64,000 bases of DNA, from assembly GCA_020698575.1 (NCBI GenBank), contig CM036240.1:25571211-25635210 (forward strand). Reading direction: 5' to 3'. The translations under genes were made by a program, and so were the position numbers. Below the pieces are notes generated by a model that did no database searches, was not told where the DNA came from, and saw only the letters and a program-made list of their open reading frames with translations. This DNA comes from Bostrychus sinensis (taxonomy: Eukaryota; Chordata; Actinopteri; Gobiiformes; Eleotridae). Shown here in pieces: positions 46,740-60,100 of the stretch; within the stretch, counting starts at the first letter, position 1, and each line of letters begins with the position of its first letter.

Positions 46740-47350
46740 GCAAGAGGAATGAAGGTTTGCTGCAGCAAGAAGAAAATATTTGTGTGAAGGAGAGAGACCC
46801 CAGTGGAGTGATGACGTTACAGGTTCTAGAGGTAAAGAAGGTGAAGGATTTTAGGTAGTTTTAGGTCCAGAGCAATGGAGAGTGTGGAGAAGAGGTGAAG
46901 AGATGTGTGCAAGCAGGTTGGAATAGGTAGGAAAAGTGTCAGGTGTGTTGTGTGATAAAAGAGTTTGAGCAAGAATTAAAGAAAAGTGCACAAGACAATG
47001 CTATATTGTACAGTTTAGAGACAGTGGCGCTGAGGAACAGACAGGAGGCAGGATGGATAGGATTAGGAATGAGAACATCAGAGGGACAGCTAATGTTCTT
47101 GGGGACGAAGTCAGAGAGGGCAGATTGAGGTGGTTTGGACTTGTACAGAGGAGAGATAGTGAATATATTGGCTGAGGTTTGAGTTGCCAGGCAGAAGACC
47201 TAGAGGACAACCAAAAAGGAAATGTATGAATGTAGTGAAAGGGCACATGAAGCTGGTGTGAGAGAGGAGGCTGCAGAGGATAGGGTTAGATGGAGGCAGA
47301 TAATTCACCGTGGCGACCCCTGAGAGAAAACAGCCAAATAGAAAAGAAGA
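46740..47350 (+). mobile_element. RTE/BovB-like LINE 3' fragment
   Basis: 47125-47139 encodes LRWFG followed by a QRRDSEYIG-like stretch, the typical C-terminus of RTE-type fish LINE reverse transcriptases, here broken by stops. The 3' end 'gtggcgacccctgagagaaa' and 'aaaagaagaag' is also typical. Decayed and truncated. Confidence 0.68.
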
Positions 47351-48257
47351 AGTTAACTTTTATTTATATAACTAACAATGAAATGTATGTCTATGTTTAA
47401 TGGAAGTAGAGCTTATGTAATCCTTGTTTTTTGGGGGAAATGCACCATAGTAAAACCTCGAGTGCTTTCAATTGACAGCACATAGACTCTCCTGTGATCC
47501 TATTTACTCTGTTCTCTTTCATTGTCCCTTTAGATCTCCATAAGAGCAGCTTTGGACTCTCTCAAAATGGACACTTTTGTATAAATGGCTGCAGCACTTG
47601 GGGGGACTATAGTCACAAAAACATTATAAGCATTTTGTTAATGACAGAGTTAATTGTATTTGCCCTTGCATTATTTTGCATCTCTGCTCCCCAGTCTCCA
47701 GGATGTAGTTATGTACTTTACTGCCTACTGTCCTATCATTCCTAAGTAAACACATTATCACGTTTATGGCCCTTATTAGAATTAGTCCCTTTCAGCCCGG
47801 AGCACTCTGTCGGAGACTGATTACAAACAGTGGTGGATGTGGGCACTGCTGTATTAGTGTGTGTGGTCCGGGGAAAAGGTGAGGCGAGGTGCGCTCACAT
47901 GAGAGATGTAATATTTCCATTTTCAGAGCCAGGTGGTGAGGCCGAGTGGCACTGAGACCCGCTGTACTGTGGATGCGGCTGATGTGTTTTGACATGGCTG
48001 TCACCGAACTGCAGCTGAAAGCCAGCAGAGGGACGGCGAGGCCCCCAGAGAGAGTGTCACAGAGTAGAAGAAGAGGGGAAAACAGAGACTGCTGGTAATT
48101 ACAGTGACTGCAAAAATGACATAGTGAGTAGGGATGATGATCAGCAAAACCTGGCTAAAGAGACACTTCAGAGCTTTTTATTCCTTCCACCAAGAAGGTA
48201 ATGTTTTCATTGCCATTGATTGTTTTTTCACTATGTTAGCACGATAACTTTTTGGTC
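47351..48257. other. Intergenic, nothing recognised
   Basis: No repeat or coding feature supported. Confidence 0.6.
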
Positions 48258-48560
48258 TTGGCAGCATGGTCTCAAAGTGGTTAGCACTGTCACCTCACAG
48301 CATGAAGGTCCTAAGTTTGGGGCCTTGTGGGGCCTTCCTATGTGGCGTTAGCATGTTCTCCCTGTGTCTGTGTGGGTGTGGTTTCCCCATCAACCTAAAA
48401 CATGCACAATAGGCTAATCCTCCAGCTAGGTACTCCTGACCAGGATCCTGACTCAGGATCTGAAGAAGGGTCCCCAGGAGCTGCACCGTGGTCGCCTACT
48501 GCTCCTGACAGGATTCTCCAGTGGCACTGAAGGATGGGTCAATAAAGTCTACCTTACCTG
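48258..48560 (+). mobile_element. tRNA-derived SINE (second type), copy 1
   Basis: 'aaagtggttagcactgtcac', 'ctcacagcatgaaggtccta', 'gcatgttctccctgtgtctg', 'aaaacatgcacaataggcta' match a widespread fish SINE; shares blocks with 62345-62575. Confidence 0.75.
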
Positions 48561-48729
48561 GTCAAGAACTTTTGCTTTGATACCAATGGTAAGGCCAAAG
48601 GAACAAGTGATTAGTTTTAGTGGACCAGTTTGAAATAGGGTCCTTCCCATTGTGAAGTTGTTAACTGTGGAAGGTCACAGGTCAGGAGTTGGATTTACCA
48701 AGATGTGGTGCCAAAAACAATATGTGCTG

Positions 48730-48960
48730 GTCCCAAGCTCAGATAAACTTAGAGGGTTATGTCAGAAAGGGCAACCTGTGTAAAAGCCTGCCCAAATCAG
48801 AAGGGGCTCTTTTATCCTTTATCAGAGGGGTGAGTTTTGTGGTTCAATGGAAAGAGCGGTCCTCCCCGAATTAGGAGATCCCTCTTCAAGTCCTGACGGG
48901 CTGAAAGGAATCATAGGCCCTAATATACATGGAGAAAAAAACAAAGCCGAATACAATGCT
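48730..48960 (+). repeat. SINE remnants
   Basis: 48730-48800 is a SINE 3'-end-like segment ('gtcccaagctcagataaact'). 48838-48900 has tRNA-like boxes ('gtggttcaatggaaagag', 'cttcaagtcctga'). Confidence 0.5.
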
Positions 48961-49879
48961 ATGCTGTTTACACAATATATATATATATATATTTGCTGCT
49001 AACAGGCATTTGTAAAGATTTTTTTTTCAATTTGAATAAAAAAAAAGTATCATTGTTTGTCTGTGTTGAGGACCTGCTTAAAAACGAGATTGTACATCTC
49101 AAATGGTTATCCTTCAAATAAAATTTCAAAAATGTCAAATTACATTTAGAGAATTATGTGACAATAAGTGTTTGTTGGACTGTTACTAAGTTAAAAATAA
49201 AGACTTGCTATTTGGTACACCTTGGAACAGTTTTGCTGTTATAGTCTACTTTTTGAACAAGATTAATTCAGGCCCGTCTTTTTCAGAAAAACAGCTGTGA
49301 CATGGCTCTGTTATTATGTTTTCCTCATAAAATGAACACTTCCCTAAATGTCACCTGCAGTTTTCAGGGGTTTTCAGTCATCTCGGCTGACCAGCAGGAG
49401 CCGGAGTGTAATGGAGACAGCTTGTCACGCGGTCCCACAAGTATTTGTCACAGCCGCCGCCCCTCGCTCACTGTTTGTTTGTGAGAGTGCGTGAGAGATA
49501 GAAAATGTACTGTAGTCAGTGTTGGCCAGAGCAGTTCGATAACCCCTGTGTGCTCATGGCTTCAGGGCTTCAGAGGTGACTGCTGTCATTTAGCTGTCAG
49601 AGGGCATTAGAACTAAAAGGCAGACGGAGTGTCATGTCCGAGAAGTAACACACACATTTATTTCTCGGTTGTTTTCTCTTATTAAGGGACAGATAAAAGC
49701 TAAAACCACCAACGACACCAACTGAACGTCCAAGGAGTCAGTTTTAATTCCTGTCACAAAAGCCATGGAATTTGAAAACAGAGTGCTTTTTATTAAAAGA
49801 CAAGCTGCCCTTTTAATAAAGTAAAAAGTACACATACAATATATCTGGAGTGATATGAGAGGTGCCTCAAGTCGGCATC
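48961..49879. other. Intergenic, nothing recognised
   Basis: Short (TA)n at 48977-48991; otherwise plain sequence. Confidence 0.6.
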
Positions 49880-50295
49880 AAAAGCGCCACAGCATAGACA
49901 GCGTGATCATATTTTTCATTCCATACTGTCTATTTAGCCTCTGCCTTCATTGTGCCAGTGGATCGATGACTTGTATTTTACCTGTTGTTTTATACTACGC
50001 CAACACTTGCACAGTTTGTTGTGTGAAGATGATGTCAGTTCTTCCATGTGGAAAATGTTTGGTCCCAAGGTGCTACCATGGCGTCATCTGCGCTTTTGTG
50101 AGGCTGATAGTTTTGCAACCTGTAATCTGTGTGGTGTGTTGGGTTATTTTAACCATCAAACTGTGCAAGTGTTGGCGTAGTATAAAACAACAGGTGAAAT
50201 ACAAGTCATCGATCCACTGGCACAATGAAGGCAGAGGCTAAATAGGCAGTATGGAATGAAAAATATGATCACGGTGTCTATGCTGTGGCACTTTT
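49880..50295. repeat. Near-perfect 139-bp inverted repeat with 138-bp loop
   Basis: Left arm 49880-50018 and right arm 50157-50295 are reverse complements with only 4 mismatches and no gap. Outer ends are 'aaaagYgccacagcatagac'. The loop is unrelated to the arms. No clear target-site duplication was seen at the flanks. The 128-residue frame across it is an artefact of the palindrome. Confidence 0.95.
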
Positions 50296-50309
50296 CAGGC
50301 AACACATGA

Positions 50310-52297
50310 ATTAGGAAAAAATTACAGAAGGAGCGAGAGCAGATCGAAGAAATCCAAGTTGTCTGTCTTCCATCAGCAGTGGAAAGAGTCCCTAAAACAG
50401 TATCAAATAGCAGTTAAAGAAGCAAGAACGTCCTTTTACTCAGATCTTCTTTTAAAACATCAGTCCAACCCCAGAGTTTTTTTAAGGTTTGAAAGTCTGT
50501 CACCACCCAACTTGTGATTTTAATATTGTCTCTTCTGATCTTTGTGAAAATTTCACCAACAAAGTCAATTACATCAGAAATCAAATAACTGCTCCTGACA
50601 ATGTTATTACCACTACTGCATATGTGCCTTTTTAAAATAGTTTTACCTCATTTTCACCAGTGTTCCTCCCTTGTTTGATGTTTTATCTTATATGAAAACA
50701 ACCGTGTGCAGTCTAGTCTAATCCCAACCAAATTTCTCAAAGTTGTTTTTAGCGTAGTTGGGCTCAGTATTTTATCCATCATAACCCTGTCATTGACAGA
50801 AGGAATAGTTCCTTCTTGTTTTAAACATGGTGTGGTCCATCCTCGTTGAAAGAAACCCAATTTAAGCATTTCTGATCATAACAACTTTTGACCAATTTCC
50901 AAGCTTTTATTTTTAATCTAAAGTTTTAGAGAAAATAGCGTGTAATCGGATTTTAGATTTTATGACCAATAATGACATCTTTGGGAAAATTTCAGTCTGG
51001 TTTTAGAGCTTAGCACAGCACTGAAACAGCCCTCCTCAAAGTATCCAATGTTCTTCTTTTAGCTTCTGATAGAGGAGAGTGCACATTTTTAATTCTTGTA
51101 GACTTGAGTGGTGGGTTTGATACTGCTCATCACACAATTTAATTGATCATCTTAAAACCTGGGTCGGCATCACAGACACTGCACTTGATTGTTTTAGTTT
51201 TTATCTTTCAGACAGAACCTTTGCGGTCACCAAAATTTTACTTCCTCCTTCACCTCCATTGCCTGTGGTGTACCGCAAGGTTCTATTTTAGGCCTGATTT
51301 TATTCCCTATTTATATTGTCCCCCTCCTTCCACTGCTATGCTGACGACACACAGATATATCTCCCGCTGAGACCAAATGACCCTGGAAGCCTGGCTGCTG
51401 TGTTGGAGTGTTTCAGTGATGTGAACAGTTGGATGGCACAGAACTTTGTCCAACTCAACACCTCCAAATCTGAAATAATTCTAATCAAACCCCCACAGTC
51501 CATCTCCCATATCCAGAACCACCTCGGCCCTCTCTCCGCTAACATCAGACTCTGACAGAAATCTAGGGGTAATTTTTGACTCTCACCTCACATTCCAAGA
51601 TAAAAAAAAAAAAAAAAAAACACTCAGTCATGCTTCTTTCATCTTCACACCAGCTCCAATATTAAGAAAATTCTCACTCCCCCAGATTTCAACAAAGTCA
51701 CCAAGGCTCTCATCTTCTCCAGGCTCGATTATTGTAACTCCTTTCTCTCAGGTCTGAACAATAAATCTCTCTCGTCCCTCCTTCTTGTTCAAATGCAGCA
51801 GCTGGGCTGCTCTCTGGTTTTAGTAGATGAAAACACATTGCCCTGGTTTTAGCCTCACTGCACTGGCTCAGTGTGCGTTTTAGGATTGATTTAAAAATTT
51901 TACTTATCACTTTTAAAGCTCATTTAGGTCTTGCACCAAGTTATATCACAGAGTTATTGACTTTATATGAGCCTCCCGCAGCCTTAGATCCTTGGCCAGG
52001 TCCCTGTTAATTGTTCCAGGGTCGAGACTCAAGACCAAAGATGACCGAGCGTTTTCTCTCCGAGCCCCTCGACTCTGGAACAACCTGCCTGAGGAGATAA
52101 GGCTGGCACCATGAGTGACATCTTTTAAATCTCTTATTAAAACCCACTTTTATCAACTTGCCTTTTTATAATAATTGTTTGTATTTATTTCAATTTATTC
52201 TGTTGTTCATGTGTTTTTTTTTTTTGTAATCTTTTTTTGTTATTGTTGTTGTTTAGTGCTTTGTAAACCTTGTTTTTAAAAGTGCTATGTAAATAAA

Positions 52298-52338
<41 letters not shown>
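50310..52338 (+). mobile_element. Decayed CR1/Rex/L2-type LINE reverse transcriptase
   Basis: 50345-50480 encodes a broken KSKLSVFHQQWKESLKQYQ then ARTSFYSDLLLKH, typical of the pre-RT region. 51266-51305 gives CGVPQGSILG; 51334-51360 gives CYADDTQIYL, the RT catalytic motif. Then SDVNSWMAQNFVQLNTSKSE. Stops and frameshifts break the frame throughout. The 3' end has 'agtgctatgtaaataaa' and an (ATT)n tail (52298-52338). Confidence 0.85.
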
Positions 52339-52691
52339 GAGACTAACGACAACAACATTTATTTAGGCCTATGTGCTTGCAATGCTTCTGTTTCCGGCGC
52401 TAGTTAACAGTGCTAGTTTTGCTGCTGAAGGCAATCACAGTGTTCTTATTGCAGCCCCCTTAAGAAGTCAACAATCTTGCGCAGTCCTCCAACAATAAAA
52501 CTTCACTATATTTAAAAATCTGTTATGTTTTTCCCATAGATTTCTATAAAAACTGTAAAACACAGACTGTTAGCTAAAAACTGTTTAATTAAGTGATATT
52601 TGCAGTACCTTTGTGGCCCACCAGGGGGTCCCAGACCCCACTTTGGTTGTTTTACTGTGTGGGCCTTCTCTAAATAGGATACATCAGAGCC

Positions 52692-52694
<3 letters not shown>

Positions 52695-52729
<35 letters not shown>
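52695..52729. repeat. (GA)n microsatellite
   Basis: About 17 GA units followed by 'gtgagtgag'. Confidence 0.95.
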
Positions 52730-52732
<3 letters not shown>

Positions 52733-52739
52733 GTGAGTT

Positions 52740-54390
52740 ATGGCATCTCTGTGTACTCCACTGGGACTGTTTTTTTTTTACCCTAATAGTGCCTAGTAAA
52801 CGGTTCCTGAAGGTGAGTTGCCCAGCCTGGTAGCACTAGTCAGCTGGACGGGAGACAGTTTGTGTAGTATTTTTTAAAGAGTAAGATGTTAAAAGAATCA
52901 AAGTTTATTTTATTTATGAATTTAACTTAACTTTACACACCTAAAAATGACCGGTATGGCTATGAGAATCATGTTCTGGACCTCTGCTGGCATAACAACA
53001 GCTCTGGGGAACAGATGACTTCCTGGCATTTTTAAGTAAAATAATTCCTTCCTACAGTACTATATGTATGAGCACTTATCTATATAAAGTTACAACAGTG
53101 TTATGGCGACCCCCTGCTGACCATATTATTGACCTTTGACTTCCATCCTGTGTGTTACATCTGCCATGTTAAAAATAATCACAGTGCCACAGAATGGACT
53201 GACAGAGCTATTTTTACACAAAACCTTTGGAAACCAATTTGCCTCTCCAATAATCTTTCAAAGCCAGACAAAGTAATGTCAGTGTCTGACACATGACAGA
53301 GGCCTCCCTGTGAGGACGCCTGGTTTGGGACGCCCTGATGTGCACTGTGTGATGAAAACGGGGAGCAGCAGAGCGCTACTTTCCACTCTGCCCTGGGGTT
53401 GCTTTAACCCAGACCTCCTCAGGCTTTCTTTACTGCTTACATTGCACTAAAGTCTAATCCAGCAAATATATTACATTTGCCATAAATTGTGACTTGCGTT
53501 GTGTCAGTCTTCTGTTGAAAGAGCCATTGTGTTTGCTCTCCGTTGTACAGAGCATGTGACATTGCTGTTCACAGCGGTGGAAAATCCCATGGATTCATAC
53601 ACATTGATTTGAATTCTCTCTTATAAATGAAAACTACTGGGATGAATGTGAGGGCAGCATCAAGGGACATGGCAGTAATTAGCTGAGAGTTTGTGAACTG
53701 AAGAGGGAGAAAACAGAACAAGATTGAGGCTTAAATGCTCTGGTTTAGTGGCCGTCTATTACAGGCTTGGTGCGCAAAGACAAGACAAGACTTATTAATG
53801 AGTTAACAGGAGAAAGTTTGCTTTTTTATTATGGATTACTTTCCTGTTGTATTCTCTTGTCATTTCAGTGATGTTATGACTGATCAAAGGATACTGAATT
53901 TTGTTAAGAAAGTGTTTGTATTTGTAATGATTACTAATTCTCTTGTTATTATAGCATCCATCAAAAAGTAGTCATTTTAGCAGTAAGTGTACAATTTTAA
54001 ACAACCTTAGCAGGTACGATAATACAATGGCTTGACAAGAATTGGGTCAAAGCAGTTTCATAACTGCAGCTCTCACTTTAGTCTTTAAGGTGTTTAGGTC
54101 ACTGTATCATATAAGATAGACAGCAGGCTATATAACAGTAGCCAAACAACAAAGTGCTACCATAGTAAAACAATGTTATAGAAAATACTTGCTTGTTTTT
54201 AGTAGGTGAGTGTTGTGATGTAAAGGCTGCTAAAGAAGCATCTGACAAGTCAGGATGTTGTAAACAGAAGACATGAATAGAATGTGAGTATATGGAACCC
54301 AAATGATATTGTGTATAGGTAATTACAGTACAATACTTGTGAATTTTAACTACTAAAAACATCCTAACATGTCACTACTTAGCCTGCATT
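52740..54390. other. Intergenic, nothing recognised
   Basis: No supported feature. Confidence 0.55.
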
Positions 54391-55037
54391 GCATTCAGAG
54401 GTGGAAGTAACATGACAAATACTCAAATGACTGCAAATTTGTAGATATTACGGAAAATTTGTAATTTTCAAGTACATTTTTAGAACAGTAATTTTATTTG
54501 TATTTGAGTATAATTAAAAAAAAGTGTGTATAGTTCTCTGACTTGATCTATTCTCCGTTGATCATCTCTAGAGTAGCCTTTGTTTTAGTTCCTTATATAA
54601 CCACTTACTTACACTTACACTCACTTTGTTGATTAAGTTGTCTGTGAAGACTCTCACTCATCCAGGCTAATTGAATCACAACTAGGTCATCTGGACTTGA
54701 TTTTTAAAGCCGAAGACATTTCACCTCTTACCCAAGAGGCTTTCTCAATTCTGAAATTGAAATGGTAATTTGTAAATACAGCCTGTATTCGGATGATTTG
54801 TATAATAGATGAGGTCAAAGGCCATTTGGTCTGGCCCAGAGTCTGAGTTGGTGCGTATGTTAGATTTCATTATGTCATTGACCACCAGTGGATAAAAAGT
54901 AATTTGTACTCATGAGTAGTTTTTTATGAAAGTAATTTTAAATTTTATTTAAGTAATTAAGTAAAATTGTAATGGACAGTAGTTACAGTACTGATACAAT
55001 ATATATGTACACGTTGTCAGTACTCTTTCCACCTTTG
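54391..55037. mobile_element. Inverted-repeat element with nested insertion
   Basis: Left 'cagaggtggaagtaac' and right 'gtactctttccacctttg' are inverted ends of a very common fish DNA element. A second repeat sits inside at about 54625-54765 ('atttcacctcttacccaaga'). Confidence 0.6.
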
Positions 55038-56093
55038 ATTTCATCTAAGACCTAAAAACAAACCATATAAAATAGAAAGAGCACATTTAATTGTACTAAC
55101 ACCATCAGCTGAATTATAAAAAAATAATTATTTTAATGTAAAGCCTGCACAGATTTTTGTCAGCCAAAGTTGTGAACAGGCTGTTGAAAGCCCAGCCGCT
55201 TTGACTTTAGCAGGTTCCAGAAGGACGCAGACAGGACAGATGCTGGTGCCAGGCGCCAGAGCGAGACCCATTGACAGTGAATATGTGATGAGAGCTGAGA
55301 GAGAGGCTGCATCAGTCAGGTGGAGCCATGAGGTGTTGTCGGGGGATACGCTCTGTCCTGAAGGCACTGTAACAGGGCAGGTCAGAGTTTAAACACACGC
55401 TGGAGCTGCTGATGCTGAGATCGCAGGCTTTTAGCTTTGGTGACAGCCGTGATGCTTTTGCACCTCACTGACACCAACGCTCAATATAACAGTATTATGC
55501 TGCTCTGGTTGTTTGCACTGTTAACACATTTATTTCCACACACCAGGGCTATTTCTATACTCATATTCATAGACTGGTTTAGTTCAGTCAGACATGCCAG
55601 CTCTGCTAAACTGTAGGGGAGAGTTACTTATTTCTAATAGATAAGCAGAAATTCTTGTTCAATCATGACTGTTAAAAGTATTAGGCTTAGCAGTGTATTG
55701 CAAGTAATTATCTCTGCAAAGAAGGTTATGTTTTTGCTAGCATTGCTTGGTTTATTCTTCAACTAGTAAAATAATAATTAAAAAAAAAAAAAAAAACTAC
55801 TACTACAACTAAAATGTCTTAAACTGGGTTCTATAAAATGTGTACGTTGTAAAGACAAACCCAAAAAGTGTTATTTTAAACTATTAATATACTTTTGCTT
55901 GATATGTTCCACTGTACTACAAAATGATACATACTGCACCTTTAATATTCATGCTTATGCCTTTTGTAAAAAAATGAATGAAGAAATATTTATTTTACAA
56001 ATTGTATTTTGCTGCTAAAAAGAAACACACCCAACAAAAATCAAAAGCAACCACAAAACTATGTTTTAAGCAATATATTAAAAATGGTAAATC
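55038..56093. other. Intergenic, nothing recognised
   Basis: 17-A tract near 55779-55795. No other feature. Confidence 0.55.
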
Positions 56094-57130
56094 TTAAAGT
56101 TACTATATTGTGCTTTTTTAAAAGTTTTTTTAAATAGTTTTGCACACCTTTGCATTAGTATTTCATGTTTTATAACCTAAAATACTGTATTCTTAGTTTT
56201 CAGTTATGTGACTTTTGTGTTCCATGGAGGGTAAAACACACATGTGCAGTATTCATCATAGAGATAGAATAACGAAATGCAGCCAAATAAGTCTTTAGAT
56301 GGCCTGACAACCTAGGACAAAATATGATAATGAACTAAAAGTACAAATATTGAGGACATGTTGCGTATAAAGCACCACTGCAAGGTCTGAGCCGCTGGCA
56401 ACAGCCAGACTCCAAGCAAACTTATAAACGTATCGAAAGTTATTTCTTCCAGTTGGGGTGGGTCTTCAACCCGCTGTATGGGAAGGGCATTAGTTTCTCA
56501 TCATAAAATGTGAGTACAACTAACAGACAGACACAACTGCTATTAGCTACTAATGCTAACTTAAGGCAATGTCATTTAAAAAGCTACTGTGTATTTGCTG
56601 CAAATATGACTGTTACCACTGTTAGCCCTCTCCAGGGAGAGGGAGTCGTTCAGACAGAAGAAATCCACATTCATCTTATTTCTGGGTCAGTTTTGTCTGA
56701 TGAGATTCTGTAGAAACACAGATCTAACTTGAGTAAAGAGTGGCTTCAATGTGCTTGCCCTCCAAGGGGGTGTTGCCCTCCAGTGACGTCGCTGTGAAAC
56801 CTGAATATATTTGGAAAACACCTTCTTTTGGGGAGCTGTCACTTTCATTTTGCAGAGAACCCTTGAATTAGAGTTTGCCACCCCCTTCTGGAAATGGTGG
56901 GGAATGGACAGAGCATAAAAAAGGCTAATTAGCACGGCTATTAGCAACATGATGCTAACAGATAAATGAGCTGACTGCTTCTGAAATGTAAGTGCTGAAA
57001 TGACCAGAATGAGCCCGGGGACGGTGTATGGGCGTTGGAAACACACAAAAGCACTTCCTGGTTTCTTGTGTCTAAATAGAGCTGTAAGACCAAGTGTTTC
57101 CAGAACTTTAGAAGAGGACAGGCTCAGCAA
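56094..57130 (+). mobile_element. Family M element, copy 3, interrupted
   Basis: 56094-56195 matches the start of copy 1 ('acacctttgcattagtattt'); 56812-57125 matches its second half ('ccttcttttggggagctgtc', 'ataaatgagctgactgcttc'). About 600 bp (56200-56800) of other sequence lies between. Confidence 0.72.
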
Positions 57131-60100
57131 ACGGGATTACTCAAATACGTGTGAATGAAACAAAAACTCTATGGCATATTGTGGTCTACTGGTAATCCTT
57201 TTTGTCAAAAAAAAAAAAAGCCTGTTAGCTAATAACATACTGTGCTTGAGATACATTTTTTCTTCATTTTCATATTTATATTTTCTGATTACATATGCCT
57301 TGTTTTCTTCCATCCATCTCCTCTGTACAAGCAGGGATTCAGATACTAATGACTGACATATTTAATTTCCCTTAGATTCCACCATGATACAATCCTCCAC
57401 ATTTATCCAGGCTTGGGACAAGCACAAGGAGAACACTATCTTGTGACTCCTGGTGGCTCTATTATTCTGATTACATACCATGTAATTGGTTACTCAGCAA
57501 ACCTGTTTATTTTAGTCACACTTACCCAGCCTGCCAAATTAGTAAAGTGATCTTCTTCTTGTTTGTCCTATGTCATGTAATCCAAAAGGACAAAGTCGAG
57601 TATATCAAGCTGCGGGAGATAGATGGAGACCTTTCGGATGGTGGCCCGGCTGTGCTGCTTGTGGCCTCATGTTGTTTCCCCACGTACACACTTCAAGTGA
57701 TGTGGCCAACTTCCCTGTCACAACCTCAGTTGTTGCACAAAGCCGCCCACGCTTACTTGGACTTAGTTTCATCTCCTCAATCAACCTTTTTAATTACTCT
57801 CAATTTCCCCTCAAAGAAATCAAGGGAGGGCTTTTTTTTTTTTTAAGTGGCCACAAAGAGAGGAAATAAGCAGTGTGACAGATCAAAGCGACGGTGACAC
57901 GAGCCAGGTGCAAGGAGATCAAACCTTTTATGTGGCAACTCCCACAGCTGCTGAGATAATCCATAACATTAGGCTTTGTTTTAAAAAAGCTACAGCGCTG
58001 TCTTTATCTAAATGGGCACACGAGAGAGTTGTGAATAGACTAATCATGTCTCAAATGCTTGATTAGATGTTTAGATGAGCCGTGGGTTCTGGATAATTAA
58101 TGGTACGCCGCGTTCTTAAATGTCTACTGATTATAAATGTAGATGTCAGCGTATAATTGCAGCTTTGAGAAGAGAATGTGTGTAAGAATCTAATTTAGAC
58201 TGATAATACCCCGAACGACCCTCATAAAATGGGCTCTCTGTTCTTTATGTGCAGGCCTGAGGTGATGCAAAGTGACACGGTCAAACAGGCAGGAGTTTAT
58301 TGGTCATGTGATGCAGCTGACCTTTCATTTGTAATCACAAACAGCGCAGACAACGGCACAGCGGAGGTCTCAGGAAAAACGGCTCCCGGAGTGTGGCGAG
58401 CCGGACGCTGATCCACGCCGACAGCTGCTGTTGTCGGAAGGTGTGGCTCTGCTTTTGCCGCCTTGTCGTTTCACACATGCACGGATAAAAGCAGCTGCAG
58501 CTTGAAGAACTGATCCGTATGTTGCATATGCGAAGAGGTGTCGCTCACACATTCACACGGGCGCACGTAAAGCAGGTGTAATGATGCTTCCAGAGGGGGG
58601 TGAAATAAAAAGATAGTGACATTATGGCAGTGGCTGACATTAAAGGTGTAGGATATGCAGCGTTTTCACAATCTTCAAATAAAAAAATCTTTTTGATTTT
58701 ACACCTGCCAACCAATATAACTCAGTCTTCACTTTTTATGTCCTCCATTTGCTTACATGGGAAGGAATGTTTTTGATTGATAGCCTTCACTCAGTCAGAG
58801 CTCAGAAAGGGGGAAAATACAGTTAAACTTTGAGCTTGTGGCAAAAGTTCACTAAAAGGCCAGAAAATAATGGTTTGAACTTTTATTAACTGACAAGCCC
58901 TCAATTGAACACTATTAGGTAAAAGTCTGTAAGTAGTTGAGACTTGAGCACTAAATAGAAAGTAGCAGTGCACAAGCAACATTTAAGTCAGGAAAAAGGA
59001 CACAGAAAGTTCTAAAAATTAAATATACATGTTTCCTCCCTGGAGCTCTCACTAGATTTCAGGGTTAGTATCATAAATACTCACAAGTCCACTTGACTCC
59101 TAAATGATCTCTCGCTCGACTTTACTTTTGTTTTCCCCTCCGCATGTCTGCACAAATTTTTCTTTGTCTCTGCCATGACAAAAATAAAGAAATAAAGCCA
59201 TTGCTATATTGTTGTTTGGTTAACAGGGATGTGCCACTTTCTCGCGAGACTTTCATGACACCAGGTCGGCAGCGCTCAAACTTGCAAGTGTCATTTGTAA
59301 TAGCCTAAATCTGAACAGTGATTGGCTGTCTGCTGGGTGTACGTCAGCTGACCCACAAGCGCAAAGTATGAAGCTTTTGTCTCATATGTTGATTTTTAGT
59401 CCAGTAATTATCAGTAATATCTGTGTCAGTGCTTACTTTTACGGAAGATTTTATGAGAAAAACACAAGATCATAAAGTAGTTGGGAAGTTGTAGACTTGA
59501 ACTATATTTCCTCTGCTGTTTACTCTCTGTGTGGTGTAGAGCATTTGTGGGGGCCACAGTGCCATTTGCTGGACCAACTCAGGTACTACAGTTTACTTTA
59601 GTTTTCTTCACACTTCAGCGTTTTTGTGTAAATGCGAATCACAAGCAGCATGACTGTTGCATTTTCCTGGCAAGCATTGTGGTGTAATGAGGCTCTGAAC
59701 CATCACATGGACTCCGAAACAGTTTATTTAGGGTGAAAAAGTTTCTGAGTTCCACTTTGAATTGATTTGTTTTTACTTTTAATTTTGCTTCTCTGGGTAC
59801 TGGGTCATTCTGCCTTTTCATACTTTCATACTCTATGCTAATATCAATGGCTTATAAGTGGAGAGATGTATTCTATTATGAATAGTACTTTTGCAATTGC
59901 ACATCGATCCCCATTTGTTCAATGTAACCATCTAATTTCATTGCATTTCTACAATGACAATAGGCTACTACAGAATCCTGATTCTGATCTATTGCTTATA
60001 TCCTAAAAAGTGCATAAATAGACATGAGACAGAATGTTCAGTGGCAATAATCTTGGTTCAGAAGTGGCCCAAACTGATATGTTTAAATGTCACATGAGAC

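Noticed and set aside
49855..50241. 128-residue open frame
   Set aside because: It spans the near-perfect palindrome; length is explained by mirrored sequence, with no family resemblance or splice context.
51266..51560. Possible live reverse transcriptase gene
   Set aside because: The YADD and GVPQGS motifs are clear, but stops and frameshifts on both sides show a dead LINE.
56687..57130. 147-residue minus-strand open frame
   Set aside because: It lies within family M element copy 3, and the homologous stretch in the other copies is not open.
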